Source of the DNA: Lachnospiraceae bacterium
GTDB lineage: Bacteria; Bacillota; Clostridia; Lachnospirales; Lachnospiraceae
Direction: 5' to 3'
Length of the DNA: 52,805 nucleotides
Assembly: GCA_017553035.1 (NCBI GenBank)
Contig: JAFZNE010000041.1
Location: 1 to 52,805, forward strand
Shown here one piece after another: positions 9,573 through 18,985 of the stretch; position 1 is the first letter of the stretch; each line of letters begins with the position of its first letter. The notes under the pieces were generated by a model, which was not told the DNA's origin, made no database searches, and worked only from the letters and a program-made list of their open reading frames with translations. The position numbers and the translations under genes are program-made.

Positions 9573-10076
9573 ATGTTTAATGTAGGTGAATTTGTGGTAT
9601 TCGGTACCGATGGCGTCTGCATGGTAGAGAATGTCGGTGCGCTTGAGATGGAAGGTGTTGCCAAAGACAAGCAGTATTACACCCTTACACCGGTCGGCAA
9701 GAAGGGCAGCAATCGTATTTTCGCTCCTGTAGACGGGAAAAGGGTGGTAATGCGCAAGGTATTGACCGTTGAGGAAGCCAGGGATTTCGTTGAAAGCCTG
9801 GACGATATCGGGAGACTTAAGATCCCGGACGAACGTAAAAGAGAAGATACTTATAAGGCAGTACTCCAGAGCTGCGATCATATCAAGATAACAGAGCTGA
9901 TCAAAGAAATGTATGCCCGCAGGAGCGAACGCGCGGCGGTGGGAAAGAAGCTTCCGTCGGTAGACGAGAGGTATTTTACCGCGGCGGAGAATTCTTTGTA
10001 CAGCGAACTGGGATTATCGCTGAATATGGAGAAGGATGAGATCAGGAGCTTTATGGAAAAAAGCGCCGCAAGATAA
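9573..10076 (+). CDS. CarD/CdnL-family RNA polymerase-binding regulator
   Basis: 167 aa with an AGGAGG-like site. The N-terminal half (FNVGEFVVFGTDGVCMV, then a YYTLTP strand, residues 1-65) is the Tudor-like RNA-polymerase-interaction domain shared by CarD, CdnL and TRCF. The C-terminal half is a helical bundle (REDTYKAVLQSCDHIKITELI onward) as in CarD. These proteins bind the polymerase beta subunit and stabilise open complexes at promoters, notably rRNA promoters. The gene has its own promoter and its own terminator, so it looks monocistronic and independent of the sugar cluster. Confidence 0.88.
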   Translation: MFNVGEFVVFGTDGVCMVENVGALEMEGVAKDKQYYTLTPVGKKGSNRIFAPVDGKRVVMRKVLTVEEARDFVESLDDIGRLKIPDERKREDTYKAVLQSCDHIKITELIKEMYARRSERAAVGKKLPSVDERYFTAAENSLYSELGLSLNMEKDEIRSFMEKSAAR

Positions 10077-10103
10077 TGAAATTATATCGGGATGGTTGTT
10101 TTG

Positions 10104-10135
10104 AGCCGTTGTACGTAAAGTACAGCGGCTTTTTA
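10104..10135 (+). terminator. Rho-independent terminator after the CarD-family gene
   Basis: AGCCGTTGTAC (10104-10114), five-base loop, GTACAGCGGCT (10120-10130), one G-U pair, followed directly by a T-run. Confidence 0.9.
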
Positions 10136-10191
10136 TTGAAATTGTCGGAAAATACACAAAAATCCCCTGAAGTTTTAGACAGAATAAATCC

Positions 10192-10219
10192 TTGCCTGAG
10201 GATGATATTGTGCTATAAT
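10192..10219 (+). promoter_or_regulatory. Promoter for the DUF2974 hydrolase gene
   Basis: TTGCCT (10192-10197), 16-base spacer, extended -10 TGCTATAAT with TATAAT at 10214-10219, forty bases before the start codon. Confidence 0.75.
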
Positions 10220-10258
10220 ATACAAGTGAAAGTTTTTGCATTGTACGGAGGACTGGTA

Positions 10259-11338
10259 ATGCGGAATCTTTTTGAATATCTGGAAAATACAGGCGCGGAG
10301 CCTTTTGGACCGCAGGGACCGGCCAATGCTGATTATGCTGTATTCTGCCGCCTCTCATATATACCCTTCGCAGGGATCGTACCGGCTGATGAGAAAGGCG
10401 GATATGTATCTCTTGCCGATGCGGCGGAGCAGGTCATTAAGCTTGCGGATACCAACGGCGACGGAAGAAAGTACCACCTTCCGGCAGATGCAAAGCTTCT
10501 CGGTGAAGTTATCCGTTCGAAGCGGTACAGCGAGCTTAAGCTCGGACGTTATGTCGAGATATTCAACACTGCCAGGCAGGAGCAGTTCTGCGCGATGACG
10601 TTCCTGATCCCGGACGGCGGCTGTGTGGTCGTCTACAGGGGAACCGACGGATCGATCATCGGGTGGAAAGAAGATTTCAATATGGGATTCATGGATGAGC
10701 TTCCGTCACAGAAAGATGCGGTTGCCTACATCAACGATACTCCGGAGGATGCCGCGCGGAAGCTTTATGTGTGCGGGCATTCCAAAGGAGGCAATCTGGC
10801 AATGTATGCTTCGGCATTTGCCGAAGAAACGGTACAGCAACGTATAGCGGCCGTAAAGAGCCTGGACGGACCGGGCTTCAGGGACGGTATTACGGGAACG
10901 GAAGGCTTTATGCGGGTACTTGACCGCATGGAATCGTTTATCCCGCAGTCTTCGATAGTCGGAATGCTGCTGGAGCATAAAGAGCGTATTCATATCATAC
11001 ACAGCTGCGCCAAGGGTTCCAAACAACATGATATTTATTCCTGGGACATAACCGGTGATGATTTTACCGAAGAGGAAGGTCTGACATCAACAAGTCTCAT
11101 GGTCAATAAGGCGATAAACACCTGGGCGGAAGATATGCCCGAAGAAAAACGCATGAAACTGACCGAGGGAATATTCGAAATAGTACAGGCAACCGAGGCG
11201 GAAACGTTGGAAGAACTGTTTGAGGCTAAAAAGCTGTTCGGTGTTCTTACAGGAATGGGAAAACTCGATGATGAAACAAAGGAACTGATCGGGCAGACCG
11301 GAAAGATAATTATGAGATCACTCCGGAAAAAGGGCTGA
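10259..11338 (+). CDS. DUF2974 (Mbeg1-like) alpha/beta-hydrolase
   Basis: The frame is open from 10076, but that would run through the terminator and promoter; the ATG at 10259 has a GGAGG site and follows a good promoter, giving 359 aa. The lipase-type nucleophile elbow GHSKGG is at residues 173-178, with S175 as the probable nucleophile and D-G-P-GF shortly after. The family is common in Firmicutes and its substrates are unknown; lipase/esterase chemistry is inferred from the elbow. No signal peptide is seen, so it probably acts in the cytoplasm. Confidence 0.82.
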   Translation: MRNLFEYLENTGAEPFGPQGPANADYAVFCRLSYIPFAGIVPADEKGGYVSLADAAEQVIKLADTNGDGRKYHLPADAKLLGEVIRSKRYSELKLGRYVEIFNTARQEQFCAMTFLIPDGGCVVVYRGTDGSIIGWKEDFNMGFMDELPSQKDAVAYINDTPEDAARKLYVCGHSKGGNLAMYASAFAEETVQQRIAAVKSLDGPGFRDGITGTEGFMRVLDRMESFIPQSSIVGMLLEHKERIHIIHSCAKGSKQHDIYSWDITGDDFTEEEGLTSTSLMVNKAINTWAEDMPEEKRMKLTEGIFEIVQATEAETLEELFEAKKLFGVLTGMGKLDDETKELIGQTGKIIMRSLRKKG

Positions 11339-11361
11339 GAACAGAATGTTTTGGGGGATTT

Positions 11362-12480
11362 ATGGATTTTACGAATGAAGAACAATATTTGTCCGATTGG
11401 ACAGAGAAGGTAAAAAAGCTCGGAAGAGTCTTTATTTCCAATGGGATAATGTGGCTTTCCTGGTCCGGAACAGGTATAGAATGGGAATGCGACGGATCGT
11501 TTGCGCTGTATCTTCAGTCTGACGGGATATTTTTCAACGGACCCGAGGGACATATGCATGATGCGAGATATGCTCTGTACCGGGACGGAGAACTGCAGAT
11601 AGACGGACGGCTTGAGACAAGGGAGAAGAGCATTTGCCTTCAGGCGGAAGGAAAGCACGTTTACAGATTTATAAAACTGTCGGAATCGGCAGATTCTTCG
11701 CTTGGGATCGTCTTGCTTGAAGATGAGGACGGAAAGTGCGATAAGATAATCCCGACTCCCGTTAAGAAGCTCAAGATCGAGATCATCGGAGATTCGATAA
11801 CCTGCGGGTACGGAGTCGAGGGTAATCTGGAACAGACATATACAACAGCTACCGAGAATGTCTCGAAATCATACAGCTATATGGTTACACAGCGCTTAAA
11901 CGCCGATTACAGCATTGTTTCGAAATCGGGAGCGGGTATGATATCGGGCTATACCGATACCGGAGATCGTAACCGGGATAACATCATTACGGACTATTAT
12001 GATAAAATGGGCTGTTCGATGTTTGCGATCGGGAACGGATATCCGTCCGATTTTGAGTATGATTTTACTTTTGAGCCGGATATCATTATCCTGAATATCG
12101 GAACAAATGACCTGAGCTATTGTATACCGGCGGGAACACCGGGACAGGAGCCCCGTTTTGATGAGGCGGAGCTTGACAGCAGACGCAGGGAATTCTGCAG
12201 TACCTACAAGGCATTTATCGGGCATTTACGCAAGAAGAACCCTTTTGCCAAGATAGTTTGTACACTCGGTGCCATGGGCGAAGGCCTCAACGATATTGTT
12301 GAGATGGCGGTTTCAATGCAGGTTGCGGAAGGTGACAGACGTATCTACTGGCTGCCGCTCAGGGATCAGGATCCGGCTGACGGATACGGGACCGATTATC
12401 ATCCTTCACCGGTAACGCAGGAACACCTTGCTGATACCGTTACGGAGTTTTTGGAAAAAATGATCGCCAAGGAAATATGA
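11362..12480 (+). CDS. SGNH-hydrolase, CE2-like carbohydrate esterase
   Basis: 372 aa. Residues 1-125 look like the beta-sandwich that precedes the catalytic domain in CE2 esterases. The SGNH blocks follow: GDSITCGYG with Ser145, GTND at 247-250, and TDYHPS with D345 and H347. The family removes acetyl groups from sugars or polysaccharides. There is no signal peptide, so it would work on imported acetylated sugars. It follows the DUF2974 hydrolase by 23 bases and is probably in the same transcript. The family assignment is good; the acetylated substrate is unknown. Confidence 0.85.
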   Translation: MDFTNEEQYLSDWTEKVKKLGRVFISNGIMWLSWSGTGIEWECDGSFALYLQSDGIFFNGPEGHMHDARYALYRDGELQIDGRLETREKSICLQAEGKHVYRFIKLSESADSSLGIVLLEDEDGKCDKIIPTPVKKLKIEIIGDSITCGYGVEGNLEQTYTTATENVSKSYSYMVTQRLNADYSIVSKSGAGMISGYTDTGDRNRDNIITDYYDKMGCSMFAIGNGYPSDFEYDFTFEPDIIILNIGTNDLSYCIPAGTPGQEPRFDEAELDSRRREFCSTYKAFIGHLRKKNPFAKIVCTLGAMGEGLNDIVEMAVSMQVAEGDRRIYWLPLRDQDPADGYGTDYHPSPVTQEHLADTVTEFLEKMIAKEI

Positions 12481-12529
12481 TCCGGAAGCGGTTGAATATA
12501 TGTAAAAAGTAATGTGGGAGGAAGTTGTC

Positions 12530-13468
12530 ATGAGAAAGTTTAAAAGACTGTCGGGTCTGTTATTGATCATGTGTCTGATATTGACCGTGATCGCACCGGC
12601 AGGTGCTTTGGCCGTGGAGGACGGAGAATCCGGGGTCACCGAGAGCGTAAGCCTTTATACAGGCATGATCGCAAATAATGCGGTGATAGAAGCACGTAAG
12701 CTGGCTCATTTTTACAGTACGAACAGAAGTGTCGCAAATGTGACAAAAGACGGCAGGATACTTGCCATTTCGGAGGGCGAATGCACCATTTCCGACGGAA
12801 AAGGTGACAACATCGAGGTTGTAGTCGAAAGCTGTCCGTCGAATTACAAGAAGATAGCACTTACATTTGACGACGGTCCCGGCAATTACAGCGATGAGCT
12901 GCTGGATTTCCTGAAGGATAGGGGAATACATGTAACCTTCTTCATGATCGGCAATCTGGTTTCTTCCTACTCCAAACAGGTAAAGCGTATGTATGAGGAA
13001 GGGCACGAACTCGGTAATCACAGCTACACTCATCCCCAGCTTAACAAACTGTCCGCAGAACAGATAAAGAGTGAGATCAAGAAAACCGACGATGCCATAT
13101 ATAAAGCCGCAGGCGTGTATCCTACGGTAATGAGGCCCCCTTACGGAGCGACCAATACCACCGTATGTGAAAATGTCCACTATCCGCTGATACTGTGGAA
13201 TGTCGATACGCTGGACTGGAAATACAGAGACGCAAATTATGTTGCCGAGCAGGTGTACAAAGGTGCCGCTTCTGGTAACATCATCCTTTGCCATGAAATA
13301 CACAGGACCACGATCGACGGCGTAAAGATCGCCATCGACAAGCTGCTCGCCGAGGGATGGAAATTCGTTACCGTCAGTGAACTGCTTACCTGTGACGGCA
13401 GCGAACTGAAAAACGGCGCTAAATATTCGCAGAAAAAAACACTGATTGACGGTTCCGACAAGAACTGA
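12530..13468 (+). CDS. Secreted polysaccharide deacetylase (NodB/CE4) with a small Ig-like domain
   Basis: An ATG at 12512 exists, but the GGGAGG site sits inside that version, so the ATG at 12530 is used (312 aa). A signal peptide ends near residue 28. About residues 30-95 (SVANVTKDGRI then EGECTI) resemble a bacterial Ig-like (Big_2) domain. CE4 motifs are all present: TFDDGP (112-117), HSYTH with metal-binding H164 and H168, RPPYG near 202, an LWNVDTLDW segment and LCHE with H255. The enzyme should remove N-acetyl groups from peptidoglycan or another extracellular amino-sugar polymer. It is 17 bases before rnfC with no terminator between, so the rnf operon may be read through from here. 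Confidence 0.9.
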   Translation: MRKFKRLSGLLLIMCLILTVIAPAGALAVEDGESGVTESVSLYTGMIANNAVIEARKLAHFYSTNRSVANVTKDGRILAISEGECTISDGKGDNIEVVVESCPSNYKKIALTFDDGPGNYSDELLDFLKDRGIHVTFFMIGNLVSSYSKQVKRMYEEGHELGNHSYTHPQLNKLSAEQIKSEIKKTDDAIYKAAGVYPTVMRPPYGATNTTVCENVHYPLILWNVDTLDWKYRDANYVAEQVYKGAASGNIILCHEIHRTTIDGVKIAIDKLLAEGWKFVTVSELLTCDGSELKNGAKYSQKKTLIDGSDKN

Positions 13469-13485
13469 AGAAGGGAGAACATGTA

Positions 13486-14808
13486 ATGAAAAAGGGAACC
13501 TTTAAAGGCGGGGTTCATCCTTACGAAGGTAAGGAGATCTCGATGAATAAGCCCACGGCACAGCTTCTTCCCAAAGGAGATCTTGTATATCCGATGTCGC
13601 AGCATATCGGGGCTCCCGCAAAACCGATCGTTTCGGTCGGAGATCATGTATTGATGGGACAGACGATAGCGGAAGCGGGAGGCTTTGTTTCATCACCGAT
13701 CGCGGCTTCGGTTTCGGGAACGGTCAAAGCCATACAGCCGACACTTACGGTATCCGGAGCAATTGTAGATGCCATTGTCATAGAAAATGACAACCAGTAC
13801 GAACGCGCGCCGGGAGTCGGCGAGAAACGGGATTATACCAAACTGTCCAAGCAGGAGATAAGGGATATCATCCGTGACGCCGGCATAGTCGGAATGGGCG
13901 GTGCAGGTTTCCCCACATTTATCAAGCTTACTCCGAAGAACGAGGATGCGATAGACTACATCATTGTTAACGGGTCGGAGTGCGAACCTTATCTGACATC
14001 GGATTACCGCATGATGCTCGAGGAAGGCGAGAAGCTCGTTGACGGTTTGAAGATAATCCTGAGGCTTTTCGATAATGCAAAAGGCATTATCGCGATAGAG
14101 GATAACAAACCGCTCGCTATCGAGAAGATATCCGAGCTTGTCGCAAAAGAGGAACGTATCGAGGTCAAAACGGTCAGGACCAAATATCCCGAAGGTTCCG
14201 AAAGACAGCTGATATTTGCCTGCACCGGACGCAAGATCAATTCTTCGATGCTTCCGGCGGATGCGGGAGTCGTGGTCAACAACGTTGATACGGTCATTTC
14301 CATACATATGGCTGTTGCGGAATGTACGCCTCTTATCAGAAGGATCGTTACGGTATCCGGCGACGCGATCATGAATCCGCAGAATTTCAGCGTCAAGACC
14401 GGAACCCGTTACAGCGAAGTACTTGAAGCAGCGGGCGGATTCAAGGTAAGGCCGAAGAAGCTGATCTCCGGCGGAACCATGATGGGCCTGTCATTGTTCG
14501 ATGTGGACATTCCCGTGACCAAAACAAGTTCGGCACTGCTTGCCTTCGAAAACGATCCGGCTGATATCGTTCCGGAAGGCCCCTGTATCAGATGCGGACG
14601 CTGCGTTGAAGCCTGTCCCGAGAATCTGATACCCCAGATGCTGATGTCCGCGGCCGAGAAGTTCGATGACGCAAGCTTTGAGGCAGTAAGCGGTATGGAA
14701 TGCATGGAATGCGGATCGTGTACATTTGTCTGTCCTGCCGGCAGAAGACTGACACAGGCACTGAAACAGACAAGAAGAAGCATACTTGACAATCGTAAGA
14801 AGAAGTAA
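13486..14808 (+). CDS. rnfC: Rnf complex subunit C (NADH-binding, electron transport)
   Basis: 440 aa, the typical clostridial size. The N-terminus (GGVHPYEGK) and the flavin/NAD-binding core (GMGGAGFPTF around residue 140, then SECEPY) match RnfC/NqrF-like Complex I 51K folds. Two [4Fe-4S] motifs CIRCGRCVEACP and CMECGSCTFVCP lie at about 366-414. RnfC is the peripheral subunit that hands electrons to NAD+ in the ferredoxin:NAD oxidoreductase. First gene of the operon, with rnfDGEAB following. Confidence 0.97.
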   Translation: MKKGTFKGGVHPYEGKEISMNKPTAQLLPKGDLVYPMSQHIGAPAKPIVSVGDHVLMGQTIAEAGGFVSSPIAASVSGTVKAIQPTLTVSGAIVDAIVIENDNQYERAPGVGEKRDYTKLSKQEIRDIIRDAGIVGMGGAGFPTFIKLTPKNEDAIDYIIVNGSECEPYLTSDYRMMLEEGEKLVDGLKIILRLFDNAKGIIAIEDNKPLAIEKISELVAKEERIEVKTVRTKYPEGSERQLIFACTGRKINSSMLPADAGVVVNNVDTVISIHMAVAECTPLIRRIVTVSGDAIMNPQNFSVKTGTRYSEVLEAAGGFKVRPKKLISGGTMMGLSLFDVDIPVTKTSSALLAFENDPADIVPEGPCIRCGRCVEACPENLIPQMLMSAAEKFDDASFEAVSGMECMECGSCTFVCPAGRRLTQALKQTRRSILDNRKKK

Positions 14809-14883
14809 GGGAAGGAGAGAAACGCCGGTACGACGATCGGATGCAGGCAAGCCCGGTCCGGCGCGACACCGGTCAGAAAGAAA

Positions 14884-15900
14884 ATGAAAGAGATGTATAA
14901 TGTTTCCGCTTCTCCCCATGTAAGAAGCGGAGTCACCACGGCAGGTATAATGAGGGATGTGGTGATAGCCCTCGCTCCGGCCTGTATTTTCGGAATATAC
15001 TGGTTCGGTCTTTCGGCTTTGCTCGTATTGCTTGCAAGCGTAGCCTCATCGGTAGTTTTTGAATACCTTTGGAGGCTTGTGGCTAAAAAACCCAAAGTTC
15101 CCTACGAATGCAGCGCGATCGTTACCGGTCTGCTGATAGGCATGAACATGCCGTCTTCGATCCCGTTATGGATCCCGGTAGTGGCCAGCGCATTTGCGAT
15201 CATTGTCGTAAAAGAGATGTTTGGCGGGCTCGGGCAGAATTTCATGAACCCGGCTCTCGGAGCAAGATGTTTTGTAATGCTGTGCTTTACCGGCAGGATG
15301 ACGGCTTATGTTGTAGAAAAGGCAGAAAGCTCTCATCTGTGGTACGGAGCTGCTTCAATAGACGGTATCACCTCGCCTACTCCGCTCGGAGCCCTCAAAA
15401 ATCTTGAGGCCGGAGCAAGTGTTTCAAGTGCGGTAAGCCTTAAGGATATGTTCTTCGGATTTACGGGCGGTGTGATCGGCGAAACAAGTACTATAGCTAT
15501 CCTGATCGGCGCGGCTTATCTGCTGTTCAGGAAAGTTATCAGCCTGCGTATCCCGGTGGCATATATAGCAACTTTTGCCGTATTTGCCCTGTTGTTCGGC
15601 GGACGCGGATTTGATCCGGAGTATCTTGCATGCGAACTGTGCGGCGGTGGACTGATGCTCGGAGCCTGGTTTATGGCGACGGATTATGTGACGAGTCCTA
15701 TCACGAAGACAGGCCAGATCGTATTCGGAATCCTGCTCGGTATCATGACCGGGATCATCAGGATCGCCTCGAATTCCTCGGAAGGCGTATCCTATTCGAT
15801 AATCTTCTGCAATCTGCTTGTTCCCGTGATCGAACGTTATACGATGCCGAGAGCCTTCGGCGTACTTCGTAAGAAGAAAGAAGGAGGTGCGGCGAAATGA
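14884..15900 (+). CDS. rnfD: Rnf complex subunit D (membrane flavoprotein)
   Basis: 338 aa, many membrane helices, NqrB/RnfD family. The probable covalent FMN-attachment threonine is T166 in the SPTPLGAL segment. It starts 75 bases after rnfC; that gap holds a CGCCGG/CCGGCG inverted repeat (14823-14828 and 14858-14863). The gene overlaps rnfG by four bases. Together with RnfA, E and G it forms the ion-translocating membrane part. Confidence 0.96.
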   Translation: MKEMYNVSASPHVRSGVTTAGIMRDVVIALAPACIFGIYWFGLSALLVLLASVASSVVFEYLWRLVAKKPKVPYECSAIVTGLLIGMNMPSSIPLWIPVVASAFAIIVVKEMFGGLGQNFMNPALGARCFVMLCFTGRMTAYVVEKAESSHLWYGAASIDGITSPTPLGALKNLEAGASVSSAVSLKDMFFGFTGGVIGETSTIAILIGAAYLLFRKVISLRIPVAYIATFAVFALLFGGRGFDPEYLACELCGGGLMLGAWFMATDYVTSPITKTGQIVFGILLGIMTGIIRIASNSSEGVSYSIIFCNLLVPVIERYTMPRAFGVLRKKKEGGAAK

Positions 15901-16574
15901 GTGAAAAGAAAAAAGGCGGCCTAATACATGACGCGGTCATTTTGTTCATCATAACCATCATTGCCGCGCTTGCCCTGGGATTCGTATATGAGATCACCAA
16001 GGATCCCATTGCAAAGGCAGAGGTTCAGGCCAAGATCGATGCATACAAAGCTGTTTTTCCGGAAATGGAAAAAACCGAAGAAATATCGGCTCAGAAACTT
16101 GAACGGCTGAACGGTATCATAGCTGCTGACAGTGCTTATGAAGGTGTTACGATCGATGAGATACTCGCAGTAAAGGATAATTACGGGCTGCCGCTCGGAT
16201 GGGTCATGACCGTTACCAGTACAAAGGGCTATGGTGGCAAGATAACCCTTACAATGGGAGTAAGCAACGGCAATTCATCGGGAGAAGCAGGAAGCAGCGG
16301 TTCCCGCGGAATGCTCAGAGGCGTTGAATTCCTTTCGCTTTCAGAAACCCCCGGTCTTGGTATGAATGCCAAGGAAGAAAAGTTCAAATCACAATTCAGA
16401 GATGCGGAAGTTCAGCAATATTCACTGAAAAAGAGGAATATCGCCGGAACGACCGAGATCGATGCGATATCCAGTGCGACGATCACGACTACCGCGGTCA
16501 CAAGGTCAGTCAATGCCGGACTCAGGGCCGCGCAGGAAATGCTGAGCAACTGGAATGACAACAACGGGGACTGA
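15897..16574 (+). CDS. rnfG: Rnf complex subunit G (covalent FMN protein)
   Basis: 225 aa with one N-terminal membrane helix (about residues 12-32) and an extracytoplasmic FMN-binding domain. The FMN motif is SSATITT near residues 192-198, with T197 the likely phosphoester-linked threonine. A glycine/serine-rich insertion (SNGNSSGEAGSSGSRG, about 122-137) sits in the FMN-binding domain. ATGA overlap with rnfD. Confidence 0.95.
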   Translation: MSEKKKGGLIHDAVILFIITIIAALALGFVYEITKDPIAKAEVQAKIDAYKAVFPEMEKTEEISAQKLERLNGIIAADSAYEGVTIDEILAVKDNYGLPLGWVMTVTSTKGYGGKITLTMGVSNGNSSGEAGSSGSRGMLRGVEFLSLSETPGLGMNAKEEKFKSQFRDAEVQQYSLKKRNIAGTTEIDAISSATITTTAVTRSVNAGLRAAQEMLSNWNDNNGD

Positions 16575-16614
16575 CGAGAACAGGAACTGACATAATATTA
16601 TATATGAGGTTGTT

Positions 16615-17472
16615 ATGAATAAGTGTACAGAACGCCTTTATAACGGCATAATAAAAGAAAATCCCACGCTTGTGCTGATGCTGGGAATGTGTCCGACGCT
16701 TGCGGTTACGACTTCCGCATTCAACGGACTCGGCATGGGACTTTCAACAACAGTGGTTCTGACGATGTCGAATATGATAATCGCAGCACTGCGGAAACTG
16801 ATACCCGATAAAGTCAGGATGCCTGCGTTTATCGTTGTCGTAGCATCATTTGTGACGATCGTGGATCTGCTGATACAGGGATTTCTGCCGACGCTGAACG
16901 AAGCACTCGGCATCTATATCCCGCTGATAGTCGTAAACTGCATCATTTTGGGACGTGCTGAGGCATATGCGAGCAAGAATCCCGTATTACCTTCGATATT
17001 CGACGGACTCGGAATGGGATTGGGATTTACACTGGCTCTTACCGCCATCGGCCTGATCCGTGAGATACTCGGTGCCGGTACGGCATTTGGTTTCAGGATC
17101 ATGCCTGAGGCTTATGAACCGTTTTCGATCTTCATTATGGCGCCCGGTGCGTTCTTTATCCTGGCGCTGCTTACCGCGATACAGAACAAGCTTAAACTGA
17201 AAAGCGCTACCAACGGTGATGCTCCTGCGACAGAGCCTCTGGCCTGCGGAGGGGACTGCGCATCATGCCACGGATATGTATGTGCTTCCAACCGCGAACT
17301 TCTGGAACGTATCGCCGATGAACAGGCTGCATTAAAGGCGAGCGCCAAGGCAGTAGCCAAGAATGCGTTCCCCGAAGGCGGAGCTGCGGTAAGCATGGCA
17401 GCAGCCGAAAACGGAGCCGGCAAGCAGAACAATGATGCTGCCGACGACGGGAAGGGAGGCGCCAAAGCATGA
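16615..17472 (+). CDS. rnfE: Rnf complex subunit E with a C-terminal cysteine-rich extension
   Basis: 285 aa; the membrane core ends at about residue 195 and the remaining 90 residues are extra compared with common RnfE/NqrD proteins of about 200-230. In the core, C26 (GMCPTLA) and C109 (VVNCIILGR) correspond to the residues that, with RnfA, hold the intramembrane [2Fe-2S] cluster. The tail has C211, C215, C218 and C223 (C-x3-C-x2-C-x4-C), then a charged, alanine-rich helix and a Gly/Asn/Asp-rich end. The tail could bind a metal or an Fe-S cluster; that is inference. ATGA overlap with rnfA. Confidence 0.95.
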   Translation: MNKCTERLYNGIIKENPTLVLMLGMCPTLAVTTSAFNGLGMGLSTTVVLTMSNMIIAALRKLIPDKVRMPAFIVVVASFVTIVDLLIQGFLPTLNEALGIYIPLIVVNCIILGRAEAYASKNPVLPSIFDGLGMGLGFTLALTAIGLIREILGAGTAFGFRIMPEAYEPFSIFIMAPGAFFILALLTAIQNKLKLKSATNGDAPATEPLACGGDCASCHGYVCASNRELLERIADEQAALKASAKAVAKNAFPEGGAAVSMAAAENGAGKQNNDAADDGKGGAKA

Positions 17473-18044
17473 AAGCAATGATCTTACTTCTGATCGGAGC
17501 CGCCTTCGTCAATAACGCGGTATTATCACAATTCCTCGGTATCTGTCCTTTCCTGGGTGTTTCAAAAAGGACCAATACCGCAGTAGGAATGGGAACGGCG
17601 GTAATCTTCGTAGTTACCGCGGCAAGTGCCGTAACGTATCCCATACATGCATTTATCCTGGTCCCTCTCGGACTCGGATATATGGATACGATCGTATTCA
17701 TCGCAGTTATCGCATCACTCGTCCAGCTGGTCGAAATGGTGCTGAAAAAGTTTATTCCTTCTCTGTACAAGGCTCTCGGTGTGTATCTTCCGCTGATCAC
17801 CACCAACTGCTGCGTATTGGGCGCCGCCCTGCTCAATGTACAGAATGATTATAATTTCCTGGAAAGCGTTATCAACGGACTCGGAACGAGCGTTGGTTTC
17901 TGCATTTCCATAGTTATACTGGCAGGCATAAGAGAGAGGATCGAGGATAATGATATACCCCATGTCCTTAAAGGATCGCCCATCCTGCTTATTACCGCCG
18001 GTCTGATGGCGATCGCATTCTGCGGATTTGCCGGAATCCTGTGA
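17469..18044 (+). CDS. rnfA: Rnf complex subunit A (membrane)
   Basis: 191 aa, six predicted helices, standard length. C26 (GICPFLG) and C114 or C115 (TTNCCVLG) are the partner ligands for the membrane [2Fe-2S] cluster shared with RnfE. Start codon overlaps the rnfE stop. Confidence 0.96.
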   Translation: MKAMILLLIGAAFVNNAVLSQFLGICPFLGVSKRTNTAVGMGTAVIFVVTAASAVTYPIHAFILVPLGLGYMDTIVFIAVIASLVQLVEMVLKKFIPSLYKALGVYLPLITTNCCVLGAALLNVQNDYNFLESVINGLGTSVGFCISIVILAGIRERIEDNDIPHVLKGSPILLITAGLMAIAFCGFAGIL

Positions 18045-18105
18045 AAAGTAATAAAATGATATATATTTTTCACGACAATTATTTTCGGAAGGAACGATTT
18101 GGAAT

Positions 18106-18942
18106 ATGAGTACATTTGTTATGTTCACCTGCGGTCTTTCATGGCTTGAAATGAGTATCGGCGCGATAGCGACAGCCGGAGGCGTGGTCGGCGCGACCGG
18201 ACTTATCATCGGTCTGCTTCTCGGGATCGCTGCGAAGAAACTGGCCGTCGAGGTTGACGACAGGATCACCGCGGTCAGGGAATGCCTGCCCGGAAGCAAT
18301 TGCGGCGGATGCGGATTTGCCGGATGTGACGCCTGTGCCGAGGCGATCGTCAAGGGCGAAGCACCTGTAACCGCCTGCGCGGGAGGCGATGCTGCGAAGA
18401 TCGCGTCCATCATGGGAACCGAAGCCGGTGAACAGGTAAAGAAGGTCGCATTTGTAAAATGCAGCGGAACCTGTGACAAGACCAAGGTAAAATACCGCTA
18501 TCAGGGAATCCCGGATTGCCGCAAACTTGCGCTGATCCCCGGACATGGCGAAAAGGAATGTATCTACGGCTGCATGGGATACGGATCGTGCGTATCGGCA
18601 TGCAAATTCGATGCGATACATATAATCAATGGCGTAGCTGTGGTTGACAAGGAAAAGTGCGTAGGCTGCAGCGCATGCACGAAAGTCTGTCCCAACCATC
18701 TGATCGAATTGAAGCCTTATGACAACAAGTATGCTGTAGGCTGCAGTTCACGCGACAAAGGCAAGGATGTCAAGGCCAAGTGCACGACCGGATGTATCGG
18801 ATGCGGTATCTGCGCGAAGCAGTGTGAATTCGGCGCTGTTACGGTCGAAAATAATATCGCGCATATTGATTATGAAAAATGTACAGGGTGCGGCAAATGT
18901 GCCGAGAAATGCCCTCAGAAGATCATAAAGTTAACGGATTAA
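18106..18942 (+). CDS. rnfB: Rnf complex subunit B (ferredoxin-like electron entry subunit)
   Basis: 278 aa. One N-terminal membrane helix (about 15-42), then the Fes domain with C60, C66, C69 and C74, followed by several ferredoxin-type [4Fe-4S] cysteine sets, including CVGCSACTKVCP, CIGCGICAKQC and CTGCGKCAEKCP. RnfB accepts electrons from reduced ferredoxin. It is last in the operon and separated from rnfA by 61 AT-rich bases without an evident terminator. Confidence 0.96.
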   Translation: MSTFVMFTCGLSWLEMSIGAIATAGGVVGATGLIIGLLLGIAAKKLAVEVDDRITAVRECLPGSNCGGCGFAGCDACAEAIVKGEAPVTACAGGDAAKIASIMGTEAGEQVKKVAFVKCSGTCDKTKVKYRYQGIPDCRKLALIPGHGEKECIYGCMGYGSCVSACKFDAIHIINGVAVVDKEKCVGCSACTKVCPNHLIELKPYDNKYAVGCSSRDKGKDVKAKCTTGCIGCGICAKQCEFGAVTVENNIAHIDYEKCTGCGKCAEKCPQKIIKLTD

Positions 18943-18985
18943 TATAATTTCGTTCGCTGCAGATCGGCGTAAGAAAGGAATGAAT

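Noticed and set aside
10076-10258. Extended N-terminus for the DUF2974 protein
   Set aside because: Would translate through the terminator and promoter between the two genes.
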